Program-made: the position numbers and the translations under genes
Source of the DNA: Trichoplax adhaerens
Taxonomy: Eukaryota; Placozoa; Uniplacotomia; Trichoplacea; Trichoplacidae
NCBI RefSeq assembly: GCF_000150275.1
Contig: NW_002060950.1
Location: forward strand, 3,257,567 to 3,320,820
Direction: 5' to 3'
DNA length: 63,254 nucleotides
Notes under the pieces: model-generated
What the model was told of the DNA's origin: nothing
The model's input: only the letters and a program-made list of their open reading frames with translations
The model's database searches: none
In this document: positions 1-11,509 of the stretch, piece after piece
How the letters are laid out: each line of letters begins with the position of its first letter
Position numbering within the stretch: position 1 is the first letter of the stretch

Positions 1-296
1 TTGTCATAACTAAATGTATATTGATAACCATTACTGGTCTAGATAGAAAAGCTGATTTTTCTGTCTTTGATTTATAAGTTCATAATAAATTATTGACGTT
101 AAATTACTTAGAAATCTTGATGAGTAATAAGTGTTTTAGAGAAATAAACTACAGTTTAACGAAATTTTGTTTGCTACATTTTACATGAGGTGCCACGGTT
201 TGATTGGGCGACTAGTTATAGTTTTTCTCACAAGGCGTAACTTTTAACTGAATATAAAGCTATATTTTATACTATTTTTAAAAAAGAATTTATAAC
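1..296. other. A+T-rich flank, nothing recognised
   Basis: No coding, RNA or repeat signal was seen. The last five bases (292-296, ataac) are the left target-site duplication of the LTR that follows. Confidence 0.5.
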
Positions 297-919
297 TGTC
301 ACAAAACAGCTTTACAACAAGATAACGTAATGTACGATCAATAAGTCAATTCCTTGAACCACGTATCAAGGAACGATATCTGCACTATCACAAACACTTT
401 TGCTCTACTAGCAGACTACACAAAGACTTAAACGCCTCGTATTTTACGTTAAACACTAAGTTTGACAATTCACTTTATTTCACGATATACTGCATTTATA
501 TGCTATTCCTCAATAATTCATGAGTCATACAATTAACATTAGAATCATTTACTGAATTAGATATTAATTTTAGCTACTGCTCCCTTAATGCAGACAACAG
601 TATTTACGAAAATAGACATGTAATGACTAATACAGAATAGTCAGATTACGATATGTCCTATCACGGAACATTTACATGATAATTTACAGTCTACCATAAG
701 TAAATTACAATCACAATGATTCGAACTATAAGTAGATGATTTGCATTCCTTATTATAGCTATTAATTTCAGTATGAGTATAAGTGTCACTGTCATAAAAA
801 GTCAGTGCTATATTAAAACACAGTATATCCAAATTATAAGTTAACTAAATAAGGATAGTCTAATAGAATTATCCTAACATAGATATTTCTACTGTAATAC
901 AGTATATTACACTGTAACA
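297..919 (-). mobile_element. Solo LTR, family A, copy 1
   Basis: This 623-bp unit begins TGTCACAAAACAG and ends ACTGTAACA on the + strand, so it has TG...CA ends, and is flanked by a perfect 5-bp duplication ataac (292-296 and 920-924). Read on the - strand it has a TATA-like ATATAAATGCAG followed by AAATAAAG, as expected of an LTR promoter region. Near the + strand left end a perfect 8-bp stem (TTCCTTGA at 350-357, TCAAGGAA at 366-373) is conserved in all full copies. No internal retrotransposon sequence adjoins it, so it is a solo LTR. Near-identical copies lie at 2053, 31207 and 49232. The 63-codon ORF inside (641-832) recurs only because the LTR recurs; I do not consider it a gene. Confidence 0.85.
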
Positions 920-924
920 ATAAC

Positions 925-1866
925 GTTACTAAATTAATTCAGTAATAAATTTCTACTTAGCAAATCATAAACCTACTGATACATTTTGTGTGATACTAAG
1001 ATAGGTAAAATAGTTTCCGATAGGCACTGAAACGTAGTTGGAGCTAGGCATCTTCAGTAGGATTTAGAATTTATTACTTTTAAGAGAGTGAGACCGTAAC
1101 AATAATCTATATATAGGCACAGCTTATTTCATGTATTAATAAGTGAATATCATAAAACAATTTTACTAGTACTACTAACAAATATTGCATATTATATACC
1201 TTTGTAAATTATTTAATTACTTGTATAGTGTAAGATTCATATTATGATGTGTAATGTAAATGCAGTAATTAACGTTGGTCTTAATTATCAAGATTTTGAC
1301 AAGACTCCTTATTTAAATTAATTATGAATTAGTAACTTGTACTTGAATATAGAATATAAATACCCAACATTCAAGGCTGAGCAAGCTGAGCACGAGGAAG
1401 AGATTTAAAGGAGAAATATTGATTGCATCTGATCTTGCTACTAGTTGATGATATATAGGTATTGAATTAGTGGCTGTTCATTTACTTGTTAGCAGCTTCT
1501 ATTTTCTAACTAACAATTTGAATATATTGTTGGATCTAAGGTCCGTTAGTTATTATTGACTACATTCTAGCATATAGCAATCAAACAAGGCCTATACTTA
1601 TAATTTATAAGGTGAATCATAAACTTTACTTGAAAAGTTATTTCGAAACAGGAGAAAATAGTATTAGATTTAATTTCTAACGATAAATCAAAAAAAATCA
1701 ATGCAACTTTAGACAAGCAAATATTACTACTGCTGACATGATGCTAGTTCTATTAACTAAATACTGTACTCTTACAATATCATTTGCTTACTATTTGGAA
1801 ATTGTTATTCTTCCTAATCTTGAAATATCAAGATGCTTGATTTCTTCTAGGCTAGTTTTAAACAAT
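925..1866. other. Intergenic, nothing recognised
   Basis: A+T-rich unique-looking sequence with no ORF of note, no tRNA-like fold and no repeat that I could match elsewhere in the window. Confidence 0.4.
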
Positions 1867-3017
1867 TGTCGCAAAACACTTTTGCAACAAGTTTTAAGTA
1901 AAAATAAATCTCTGAATTTCTAAAGTTTCTGGATTCTGTATCCCTTAATCACTCACACGAACTTAAATGCCTTTACTGCTACGTTACAAAACTAGAGAAT
2001 TGATTTATTTCAATAATCTGCTGAGTTTAAATGCCTTTCGGCTTAGGCCATCTGTGACGGTGTTATATACAGTATTAGAGTAGAAATATCTATGTTAGGA
2101 TAATTATGTTAGCCTATCCTTATTTAGTTAACTTCTAATTTGGATATACTGTGTTTTAATATAGCACTGACTTTTTATGACAGTTGTACATATACACATA
2201 CTAAATTAATAGTTATAATAGAGAATGCAAATCATCTACTTACAGTTCGAATCATTGTGATTGTAACTTAGTTATGGTAGATTGTAAATTATCATGGAAA
2301 TGTTCCATGATAAGACATATCGTAATCTGAATATTCTGTATTAGTCATCAGATGTCCTTGTTCGTAAATACTGTTGTCTGCATTAAGGGAGCAGTAGCTA
2401 AAATTAATATCTAATTCAGTGAATGATTCCAAAGTTAATCGTACTAACTATGACTTTTGAACTATTGAGGTAGTATATAAATGCAGTATATCGTGTAATA
2501 AAGCGGATTCTTAAACTTAGTGTTTAGCGTAAAGTACGAGGCGAGGCATCTAAATCTTTGTGTAGTCTGCTAGTACAGCAAAAGTATATCTGATAGTGCA
2601 GATATCGTTCCTTGATACGTGGTTCAAGGAATTGACTTATTGATCGTATATTACGTTATCTTGTTGCAAGCTGTTTGTGACACCATCATTGATGAATTAT
2701 TATCTTATAACAATATTTGTCGATATGGATATTTACGGACTGATTTTATGTAATCGGGCTACAGTAAGTAATATATCCATTCATACAGTCATCCCAATAT
2801 ACCTATATTCTAGTATTAATCATAATTACAGTTGCAAGAGCTTACACTGTAATCAATTACTATATAAAAATTGTATTACAGTACGATATCTAATTTATTG
2901 TAACATATTGTAACTTCAGTGATTCCTACTGTAGGCAACTAACTGTAATCACCATAGATAGATGTCAATTCGCTAAATTCAGTCATTTAGCTCTTCACGA
3001 TAGTTCGCACCGTGAAG
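1867..3017 (-). mobile_element. Solo LTR, family B, copy 1, split by an LTR-A
   Basis: On the + strand it starts TGTCGCAAAACAC and ends with GTTCGCACCGTGA, the reverse complement of the family B start. The left part (1867-2052) matches the B 3' half, and the right part (2683-3017) matches the B 5' half. Between them sits the family A LTR at 2053-2682. Removing that insert and one ccatc restores a continuous match to B copies such as 38781-39217 across the junction. No clear target-site duplication remains at its outer ends and it is more diverged than family A, so it is the older element. Confidence 0.7.
2053..2682 (+). mobile_element. Solo LTR, family A, copy 2, nested in LTR-B
   Basis: This 630-bp LTR begins TGTGACGGTGTTATATAC and ends GCTGTTTGTGACA, with a perfect 5-bp duplication ccatc at 2048-2052 and 2683-2687. 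It runs in the promoter-forward orientation, with a TATA-like TATATAA at about 2473-2479 and AATAAA at 2497-2502. It is in opposite orientation to copy 1, 1.1 kb away. It interrupts the older LTR-B at 1867-3017. Confidence 0.87.
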
Positions 3018-3443
3018 CCGATATCCTCTGGCGAATTTATATTGAATACAGTGTTAATAATAAGGAAAGCGTTTAGCGCCATCCTTATTTCGTTACATCG
3101 TATCAAACGGATCTCCTGACAGTCATGCCTGCATTTTCTATCAACTTGAAGATAATAACCTGATTTTATAAGATCAATTATTGACTGCAACTATTATCAC
3201 AAAACAATAATCTTGAAATCAATCATTTTGATAACAATGAAATTGCAATAATTTATCGACGAATGATCAAAATTAGAAATAACTATTAATTTTTCTTCAA
3301 TCCAAACGAAATTATTATTTCGATGACACGAATGGTCCATAAATAAATTAACCATAACATTTATATTTATTCTTATGACATAACTAAATAGCTTAAATTC
3401 ACCGAATGTTGCTTTTATCCTCCATCTAAGCTGGCAGGCAAAA
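3018..3443. promoter_or_regulatory. 5' flank of receptor gene 1
   Basis: A+T-rich sequence between the LTR-B end and the receptor ATG. A short stretch just before the ATG (gctggcaggcaaa) resembles one before the broken receptor at 8330 (gctggcaaactg), so the duplicated unit probably included some 5' flank. No TATA box or splice signal could be assigned with confidence. Confidence 0.3.
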
Positions 3444-4538
3444 ATGGAAAGCTTAAATGGTTCTAAAGAAGATGTTAGCAAAATAATTAACTATACAAAT
3501 CCTACTCTAGATACGAATCTGCTTTCAAGAGCTGGACCTGCAGTCTTCATATTCGTTGCTTTTGGTATCATCCCCAACATTATTATCGTGGCAGGTACTC
3601 AATTGAAAAAATCGTTACGTGGAAAAACGTATTATTTTATACGTAATCTAGCATGCTGTGATTTACTACTTGCTCTTTCAAAAATATCTACAATAATTAC
3701 TTCAATCACGGCAAATAGAAGTCCGATTCCATATCATACTTTCAATATGATTTGTAAATTCTTGATCGTTTTCCCAACTTATTGGTCCTATACAGCTTCT
3801 GTACAAACACTGGTTATTATCAGTATCGAGCGTTATCGCGCTATTTATCGACCTACAAAAAAAGTAACGCCTAAAAAGGCTAAATTACTTTGCGCCTTAG
3901 CATGGCTTGTCTCACTCTTAATTTCACTACCATTCCTCTTCTCAGCTACATCAGTCCAAAATCAATGTGCTCAATTTCCATCCCAATCGCGTTGGGCTAT
4001 TATTGTCAATGTGATCTTAATTATATTTCAGTTTGTAATTCCGATGATCGTTATGATTACTGCTTATATTCTAATATTTCGTAAACTTCGGATAACGACG
4101 ACTTCGATTACACGCGAATCTGCTAATAGTAGAAATCTAAAGCGTAAGACTACTTCTATGTTACTTGCTACGACAGTAACATTTTTGTTATGTGCTTTAC
4201 CTTGGACCTTAATGTTGCTTTTAGAAGCATTTACTGGTAAATTTGCATCTCAGTTATTTTATGATCTTGGAAATCCTGGACAGCGAGCGATTGCAATACT
4301 AGGTATGATATCAATGCCTATATCAACGGTGTATAATTCAGTCATTTACTGTATTTTCAATACAGAAATTCGAGGATTACTTTTTCCTTGCTACAGTCCA
4401 AGCAAAATCAACGCTATTGCTATGCCTAGTGAGTTTCTGTCTGGAGAAAAGAATAACAATCGTGATAATAATATGGTAACATTATCTCTACAAAATAATT
4501 GCAAGAAAGGAAGCTCAAGTTTAACTTTAATTACTTAA
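3444..4538 (+). CDS. Class A GPCR, group I, receptor 1
   Basis: An intact, intronless 364-residue ORF predicted to be a seven-helix plasma-membrane receptor coupling to heterotrimeric G proteins; the ligand cannot be told from sequence. Visible class A landmarks are N45 in TM1 (GIIPNII), D73 in TM2 (NLACCD), C104 before TM3, E129-R130-Y131 at the end of TM3, W154 and P163 in TM4, C175 in the second outer loop (partner of C104), P200 and Y208 in TM5, P253 in TM6 and N298-x3-Y302 in TM7. Sequons at N5 and N16 suit an outer N-terminus. There are two deviations. TM6 reads CALPW, with no Trp two residues before the Pro, and TM7 has NSVIY instead of NPxxY. The ATG is the first in frame and gives a normal-length N-terminus. 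Its closest relatives here are the broken copy at 8400 and the gene at 11510. The family is secure; subfamily and ligand are unknown. Confidence 0.93.
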   Translation: MESLNGSKEDVSKIINYTNPTLDTNLLSRAGPAVFIFVAFGIIPNIIIVAGTQLKKSLRGKTYYFIRNLACCDLLLALSKISTIITSITANRSPIPYHTFNMICKFLIVFPTYWSYTASVQTLVIISIERYRAIYRPTKKVTPKKAKLLCALAWLVSLLISLPFLFSATSVQNQCAQFPSQSRWAIIVNVILIIFQFVIPMIVMITAYILIFRKLRITTTSITRESANSRNLKRKTTSMLLATTVTFLLCALPWTLMLLLEAFTGKFASQLFYDLGNPGQRAIAILGMISMPISTVYNSVIYCIFNTEIRGLLFPCYSPSKINAIAMPSEFLSGEKNNNRDNNMVTLSLQNNCKKGSSSLTLIT

Positions 4539-7500
4539 AGCCAAATTTTAATTCATAAAGATAGATTAATTAAAAGTATTAACATAGACATCTAAATTTA
4601 TTTCCTGAGAAAAAATCCAGAATTTCACGGTATTAATCATTAGAGCCAATATTATTCATTACTACTGCAGTTTTCTAAAGACTATATATATCTCAAAGTT
4701 CGAACAAGAAAAATTGTAGTGTTAATCTATACACAAAGTTAAAAGCCAAAGCTAGAAATATTCGATGTTAAAATAAAACAATAGCTACGCTTTATTTCAG
4801 AAAATATCCCAATTACTTCGAAAATTATCGAGGTATAATAAAATCACTTTCGCTGTCACTATTTCTGATTCAAAGGTTATAATACTAAGTTTAGCAATGA
4901 ATATTTACTTCTGAATGTGCAGTATGTCAACTTTATAGTTCGGAGGAGATCATCGGTAAAATCATAGTTGGCAACAAACTCCTAGCTTACTGTAAAGCTT
5001 ATAAATTACTTAAGTGATACAGGTCGATCAGTGCAAAAATATTGTATATTAATAATAAGTAGTATTATTTAAACAATTTGATTTCGGAGTGTAATAATAT
5101 AATAATTAATTAACAGTCAAATTCTTATGTAAATCATCATATTTTTATATTCTCAGAGATAATACTGAGACAGCGTTGCTATGTTATGAAGAATGTTCAT
5201 CAAGGCTCAAAAGAAATTTCTAGACTTTTATTACGGAAAAATTCTTTACATGGAGCCTTTGATATTGCATTTATAAAATATATTAGGTAGGAAAGTATAT
5301 CGATAGCGATCGATCTATGGCGATCACATCTTTATGTATAGTTATTGAAGTACTTTCGTAATATTATTCAAGCATTGATAATTAAGGTTTACGTAAGTAT
5401 GCTTTAAGTGAGATGGCTTTGCAATAAAATTTGGTTCCACAGTTCCATCTAAGAAAGATAGTTACTACGCTGTCTTGACTGTGAGAAATGGTCTATATTT
5501 AAGTGGCTTACTTCCTCCTAGCAAATTTCGGTTTGCATTAGCACAGTAAGAGTACTTATGAAATTTGTTAAATCATTCCGCTTTTGATTTATACCTGGCA
5601 AGGTGAGAATGTAATAAGTTGGGCAATAACAGTGCCATAGATTACTAAACTATCATGAACAATATATAGTAATCCCTGGCAGCTACTAATATCGCGAGTA
5701 TAGAATGCGGTTTCAAAATTACGGATTAGAAATTTCTAAGATTTACTTGTCCATAATTTCAGAATCAAACGAAAAAGAAGTTATAAGAAATGTACCTTAG
5801 AAAAACCAAAATAGTCTCATTCTTTTAATATATTTTACGCAATAGGCATAAAGTTTCTCAAACAGTTACTACTTAATAAAAAGCTTCGGTATTTTCTTAT
5901 AACCTTACGGGTTATTTTTAAACTGTTTTTTCCTAAATGTATGCAAGAATGCTCGTCTTTAAAACAATATTTAATTACAACTCAACCGTCATGTATTAAT
6001 AACTGCTATATAATAATATACAGTAATAGCAATTTGTACAACGAACAACTATCCTAGATAGTAAGGTATCATTAAACTACTCCAGTACTCTTCTCCATTA
6101 TATTTAACTTTAAACAGCAGTTGCTTTTATTTACGACAAAATTTATGATTAAAAGCAATACTTGATTTATATTGTAGCATGAATTGCTTTACTTTCCCTT
6201 AAATTAATTTTTCGCATCAATTTTTAGATGAGCTGCATTAAAAGCTGAAGTTTATAATATATCTTTAACGAACATGTAAAAGGATAGACAAAAGCAAAGA
6301 TTATGCTACTTTAATTCCACCTTAAAATAATACTTACGGGCATAGTTCTCGATCTACAAACGACATTAAACCTTTCTTTGTTTCCTAAATCTATGCAGTA
6401 TCGGTAACAGTTGAACTTGCTTGTTTCCTTTTGATTGACTCAAACTTTAATTATCTATTTAATTTAGCCATAAATCGCAATGACTAGGATTAACAGATTT
6501 GAAAGCTGACTCTTCGTATCTGTCACAGGTCGAAATTTGTAACGAGGTAAAAGTTAAAACTATTTTAGGAATTATACTGCGAGTCTACTGTCAGATTTGC
6601 CCTTCTTAGCATTTACCTATAGTGCGAAGCTGAATACTGACGATTTCCTATCTTAAGGAACAGTAACACAACATCAGTATTTCTTTGACATAACTGAATC
6701 CAAACTTTATTGAAAAGTCAGTCGATTTGTAGTAGACTGATATAAATATGAATTATCAGTTTATAAATAGCTTTATTATAAAACTACGCAGTTATCTATT
6801 AAAAATATGTAAAATATCATATATAAACCAATGCAAGTGCATTCCTAGATAAACTATCTAATGGAATCTATGTTACGACAGCAACGCAAAAGCTACTCCG
6901 AAATAGTATCACAGCGTGCAACTAAAATTGATACGGAGTAGGATTAAGTAGAAACAATTGCTGTCGCAAAATAAACTAACAAAGTTGTTGTTCTAGTTAA
7001 AGTCAATAATTATATTATAAAATTTCATTGTAGCACTACGTCAATCATTTTATAATATAATTGTAGAAGTTGAATAATTAATTAGGCAAATCATTATCTC
7101 TACCGTATCGAAAGAACTTACCTTTACCGTCTATATTCTCTTAGTATTGACGTAGCAATATTCTCTCAATGATTGAGTCTTTGTGCCAGACCTATACGTA
7201 GTTGTCCATTAGTATAACTATCATTATGTAACAGCGTATAGGTAAGCCATCATCAATAAAGTTTGTTTAATGAGTCTTTACTTTTGAGTGGTTTTTACTC
7301 TAGGTAAAAAAGGAATGGATCAATGAGCTGCTTATTAATAGTAACTACTGGCAAGACAAGAATTACATATAGAAGATAAATTTTTCTATTATATTCTTGA
7401 ATAATAACTAAACGCTACGTAATCATATTGTTAATACAATATAAACTAAAAATCATGCGTCAGGTTTACTCACAGATCGGAAGAACATATTAATCGACAT

Positions 7501-8329
7501 CAGACTACTAATGGAAATAATGAAATTGTATTATCTTTATAAAATTCTAGACAATCGACTATCACCATCATCAAAGCTATACTTACCCTCTAGAAATAAA
7601 TACTTTTCATCAGAGAAGCAAATGCAGACGCGAAAATAATAAGGTCTATAATCTCATTTCATCCCTATCCATAGAATGAGCATATCCAGGCGTATTTTGC
7701 TTCAAAAATACTAGCCATAAATTACTTGTCGGGTAATCACATTAAACTATGTTATCAAATTGATTCGATGATATTTCCAAAGTAATTAAAATGCTGTAAA
7801 GCAGCTGAGGCTACTTTAATTAAATTTTTCTTGATGGGCTACGGTACTGTGCCTAAATTTATCTTAAAGATTAAGATCAAAAATGGAACATAAATAATGT
7901 ATAAGCATTCAGCACTGCATTAATTTCGTTCCATCTTTCAAATGGATTATTGGCCAGTTTTCAAACTTAAATTCTCAATTTAAAATGTTACGTAAGTATC
8001 TTAGCGTTAATCGTCAACTTCGATTTTGATCAGGAAACATTTAAATTTCAAAATTTTGATCATAATCGTAAAATAGTTATCAACCCTAACGCCAGTCTAA
8101 TTATAATTATCTAACAATCAATCATCATCTCCAAATTCTAACCAAGGAGCAATTAACTTGAAATCTATCAAATTTGAATCGAAAAAGCAAAAATTTGCTA
8201 TCGGATTGTATTAAAATGGAAAAATGATTATTTATTGTTATTTTGAATATTGATAGTAGCCTAATCAAGTGAATTAATCGCCTTTATGGCGAAATTGACC
8301 TACTCAAGGTTATCACCAGTCATACATAA
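4539..8329. other. Intergenic spacer, one strong palindrome
   Basis: About 3.8 kb of A+T-rich sequence between receptors 1 and 2. The only structured element I found is the nested inverted repeat at 6876-6966, listed separately. An AATAAA near 4772 could serve receptor 1 as a polyadenylation signal, but such hexamers are common in this base composition. Confidence 0.4.
6876..6966. repeat. Nested inverted repeat (hairpin, 91 bp)
   Basis: The outer arms CGACAGCAA (6876-6884) and TTGCTGTCG (6958-6966) are a perfect 9-bp inverted repeat. Inside them CTACTCCG (6893-6900) and CGGAGTAG (6934-6941) form a second perfect 8-bp pair. It could be a relic of a small inverted-repeat element or a foldable transcript. 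No direct duplication of the flanks was found. Confidence 0.6.
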
Positions 8330-8399
8330 ATGGGGCTGGCAAACTGTGCTTTTTTAACCGTTATATCTGAGAAAATAAATGGCCGTTGCTTGATATTGC

Positions 8400-9195
8400 T
8401 TGTGTGATCCATTTATTTCTGCTAGCAAGCTGTGATCTATTGCTTGCTACGCCAATGACATCTGCCTTAAGTACTTCAATCATGGCAAAGAGAAGTCCCA
8501 TACCATCTCTTATTCATATAATAATTTGTAAAATCTTGATCGCTTTCCCAGTTTATTGGTCGTATACAGTTTCGGTATAAATCCTCGTTATCATTAGTAT
8601 TAAGCGCTATATCATTATCTTCCGGCCCACTGAGAAATTAGCACCAAAAATACTAAAATGTTGTACGCTTTGGTATGAATTATCTTGTTACTTTTTTAAC
8701 ACCCTTCCCCATTCATAATCATATCGGTTCAAAGTCAATGTGCTCAATTTTCATCTCGATCAATTTGGGCTATTATTGTTAATATGATATTGGTTGTGTT
8801 TCAATTTTTTTATTCGGATGATCGTTACATTGACTGCTTATGTTTTGATCCTATCCCAACTTGAGAGGAAAGTGATTTCAATTGAACAGGAATCTACTAA
8901 TAGTAAAAATCTTAAGCGTAAGTTTACTTACGTTCTTCTAATTATAACTGTAACATTTTTTTATGCTCTTTACCTTGGACCTTACCGTTACTTTGAAGGC
9001 ATTTACGGTCAATTTGTGACACTGGTTTTACTAGATGATAGCAATCCAAGGAATCCAAGGATGCGGGCAATTATCATATTAGGTAGGATATCAATGCCTG
9101 TCACTGCGACCATCTATAATCCAATAATTTATTGTATTTTTATGGTAAAATTTGAGAATTACTTTTTTTCTATGCTATTATCGATGGAAAAATAA
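8400..9195 (+). pseudogene. Broken class A GPCR, group I (receptor 2)
   Basis: A decayed receptor copy most like receptor 1. Recognisable pieces are TM2 (LLASCDLLLA, near 8416), the pre-TM3 Cys and TM3 (ICKILIAFPVYWSYT), an altered ERY (SIKRY), TM5 (MIVTLTAYVLI from 8819), the third loop with LKRK, and TM7 (TIYNPIIYCIF near 9109). TM1 is not recognisable. A stop stands at 8578-8580 where receptor 1 has a Gln codon (taa for caa). The fourth helix and second outer loop are scrambled and the frame changes before TM5. The TM6 Pro-Trp motif is lost. Even the 133-codon 3' ORF (8794-9195) has no ATG-started full receptor. Several independent lesions make a sequencing artefact unlikely. Confidence 0.88.
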
Positions 9196-11509
9196 CGTAA
9201 TTGCCTCAAGCGTTGGGCTCCCTGCTCAAGAAAGGACTGAGAATCGTCTTTAATTAAAAAACACATAGTTTCCAATTCGAAAGGATCAATTAAGGGTGCT
9301 CACCATTAAGAAACAGCTCCATTTAGATTTAGCTTTATAGTAACTATTATATTATCATAGATCATTCAATGCTACAAAATTTTCTGCCAAAATTGCTCTC
9401 ATTCTTAGTTTGATCTAATTTTAAAACTGAGTATAACTCCATGCTTTCTATTGGGTAAAAAGCAAAAAGAATTTTGACGTTCTTGAAACTTCGGAAAATT
9501 ACTATAGTACAGTTGGCATTTTTGTAATGATTAAAATATCTACTATCGACTCGATCGGAGAAAGCTTATTAGCTTCATACATAATGAAACTGTACTTTAA
9601 TTATCGAAAATATACAATAGATATTTAACGTCATATGCATTAAAAGTTAGCAAATTATGCTAGAGAATGCCAGATTGCACTGCATGCAATAGTTGACGTT
9701 ACATAGTATTATCAAAAAATCCCCGTTTGGACTGATATAGATTTTAGCACACTGACCGGCATATAATAAAATATAATTAAAAACATTATGCAAAAGGCAC
9801 ATACATAATTATATTTATTGTACCAATATAAATTCACTAGTATCGGTATATTATAAATATTAATATTATTGTTCGAATTAATTAAAAGGCTTTCGATTCC
9901 TATACGTGATTTATGTCTAAAATTAAACAAAGTCGCAAATAAAAATTGTTACCAATCTAACCATTGTTCAATTTCAATTATCAAAATAGTCTTATATTGA
10001 AAGCTATTCCATAATAATTCTTATGAACTTATTTAACGATACGGATTCAAAATATGTCACCATACTCTCCAGTAATATCCACCTTTACTTAGTTTTAACT
10101 TTTTGGTTAGCTAATCAATTATACTGCGTTCTTAATTAACTAATATACAATTAGTCATCATAGAACAATGAAATAGCTTCAAATTTCTATGGCCAAAACT
10201 GAGATAACGTGTTCTTAATGGAAATAAAAAATAATAAGCTTGATTTTACGTGTAAGTACCTCAAGACAGTTTATTTCTTCAGTACCTTCATTAGAAGACG
10301 ATAAATGAGGAGAAATAATATTTTACTATGAGTACACACAACAAAAAGATATTGTTGATATGCAAATTAATTATGTTAACATTCTATCTTATAGTACTTA
10401 AGAGAGCTTGTTTGATAAATTGATCTTGCTTGCATTCTGTCTATGAAATCACGGAGCATAATTTTTATCATTATAAAACTTTCCTAAGTTGACCATGATT
10501 ATAGAGACTAAAAGCATCACAAAAACTTCATCACATCGTTAATAAAATACAACAGTAAAGAACTAACTTAACCAAACCAAATTACTTTTAGAAATGTTCA
10601 TGCTATAATTTTGCTTACCTAATTAGTTTTTGATATGCCGATCTTTAAAATCGAACAAATGACCAATAATTAAACATAATCAAAACAAGATGATATTTAT
10701 GCGTAATAATTCAATATTTAGATATTATCGTTGTTATTGGTTATAATCTTGTTTTTCAATAAACACGATCTTCTATTATTAATTAACTAATAGATAGAAT
10801 ATGAAAAATTACACCTAATAATTAAAAACATTGACAGCAGTGCTTTATTAATAATTTTGATAAATAAGATATCAGTTTTGAATAATATCAAGTATCTCAG
10901 GCTGATTGCTTTTGTCAAACTATTTTAATCAATTCCTGTTTTACTCTTTTACTCGAATCATCGATATAAGCACTAACTCTGGACGGAGAAAAAATAATTA
11001 TTGTGTATAATTAGTTAAAATTTACTATTGCAAAAGTTGCCGATTGAAAGTGGCTTTGCATTCTAGCTTTGTTAAGCAAATTTATGTTAACGATATTGCC
11101 TTATATTCTATGGTAATTATTGATAAAACTTGATCAATCTATCGATAAATAGTACAGTCCGAATGATAACAGTTAAAAACCCCAGGGTGATCATATAAAC
11201 AAATAACATTGCACCTACCGGCATTTATGATAGAATACAAATTGACATTGGCACTATTGTTAAATGATACCATCTATTTTTTGTTCTAATAATTGTACTA
11301 ATTGTAAGCTCAATATTAGTAAGGTATATATAGACACACAATACTGTAATTGTTCGTGAATTATTTTTTATACCGCAGCCTAGAAGTTGTAAATCAAAAC
11401 TGTTTCCACTTGTTGAATTACCTTTACCTAAATTCAACTGAGAATTAATCGCCCAATTCATAGCGGTTTAATCAAACTCTTATCAGTCACTAAATCAAAT
11501 TGATGATAT
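9196..11509. other. Intergenic spacer
   Basis: A+T-rich spacer of 2.3 kb. I saw no gene, LTR or tandem repeat. A 78-codon ORF on the - strand just before receptor 3 (11225-11461) has no recognisable feature and is within chance expectation. Confidence 0.4.

Noticed and set aside
641-832. 63-codon - strand ORF repeated at 31551-31742 and 49584-49775
   Set aside because: It lies inside LTR-A and recurs because the LTR does; the reversed copy at 2053 breaks it. There is no sign of selection on the frame.
297-2682. LTR-A copies 1 and 2 as the two ends of one retrotransposon
   Set aside because: They are in opposite orientation and each has its own, different target duplication.
3197-3481. 94-codon - strand ORF overlapping the start of receptor 1
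   Set aside because: Its end is antisense to the receptor N-terminus and it has no recognisable features; a shadow.
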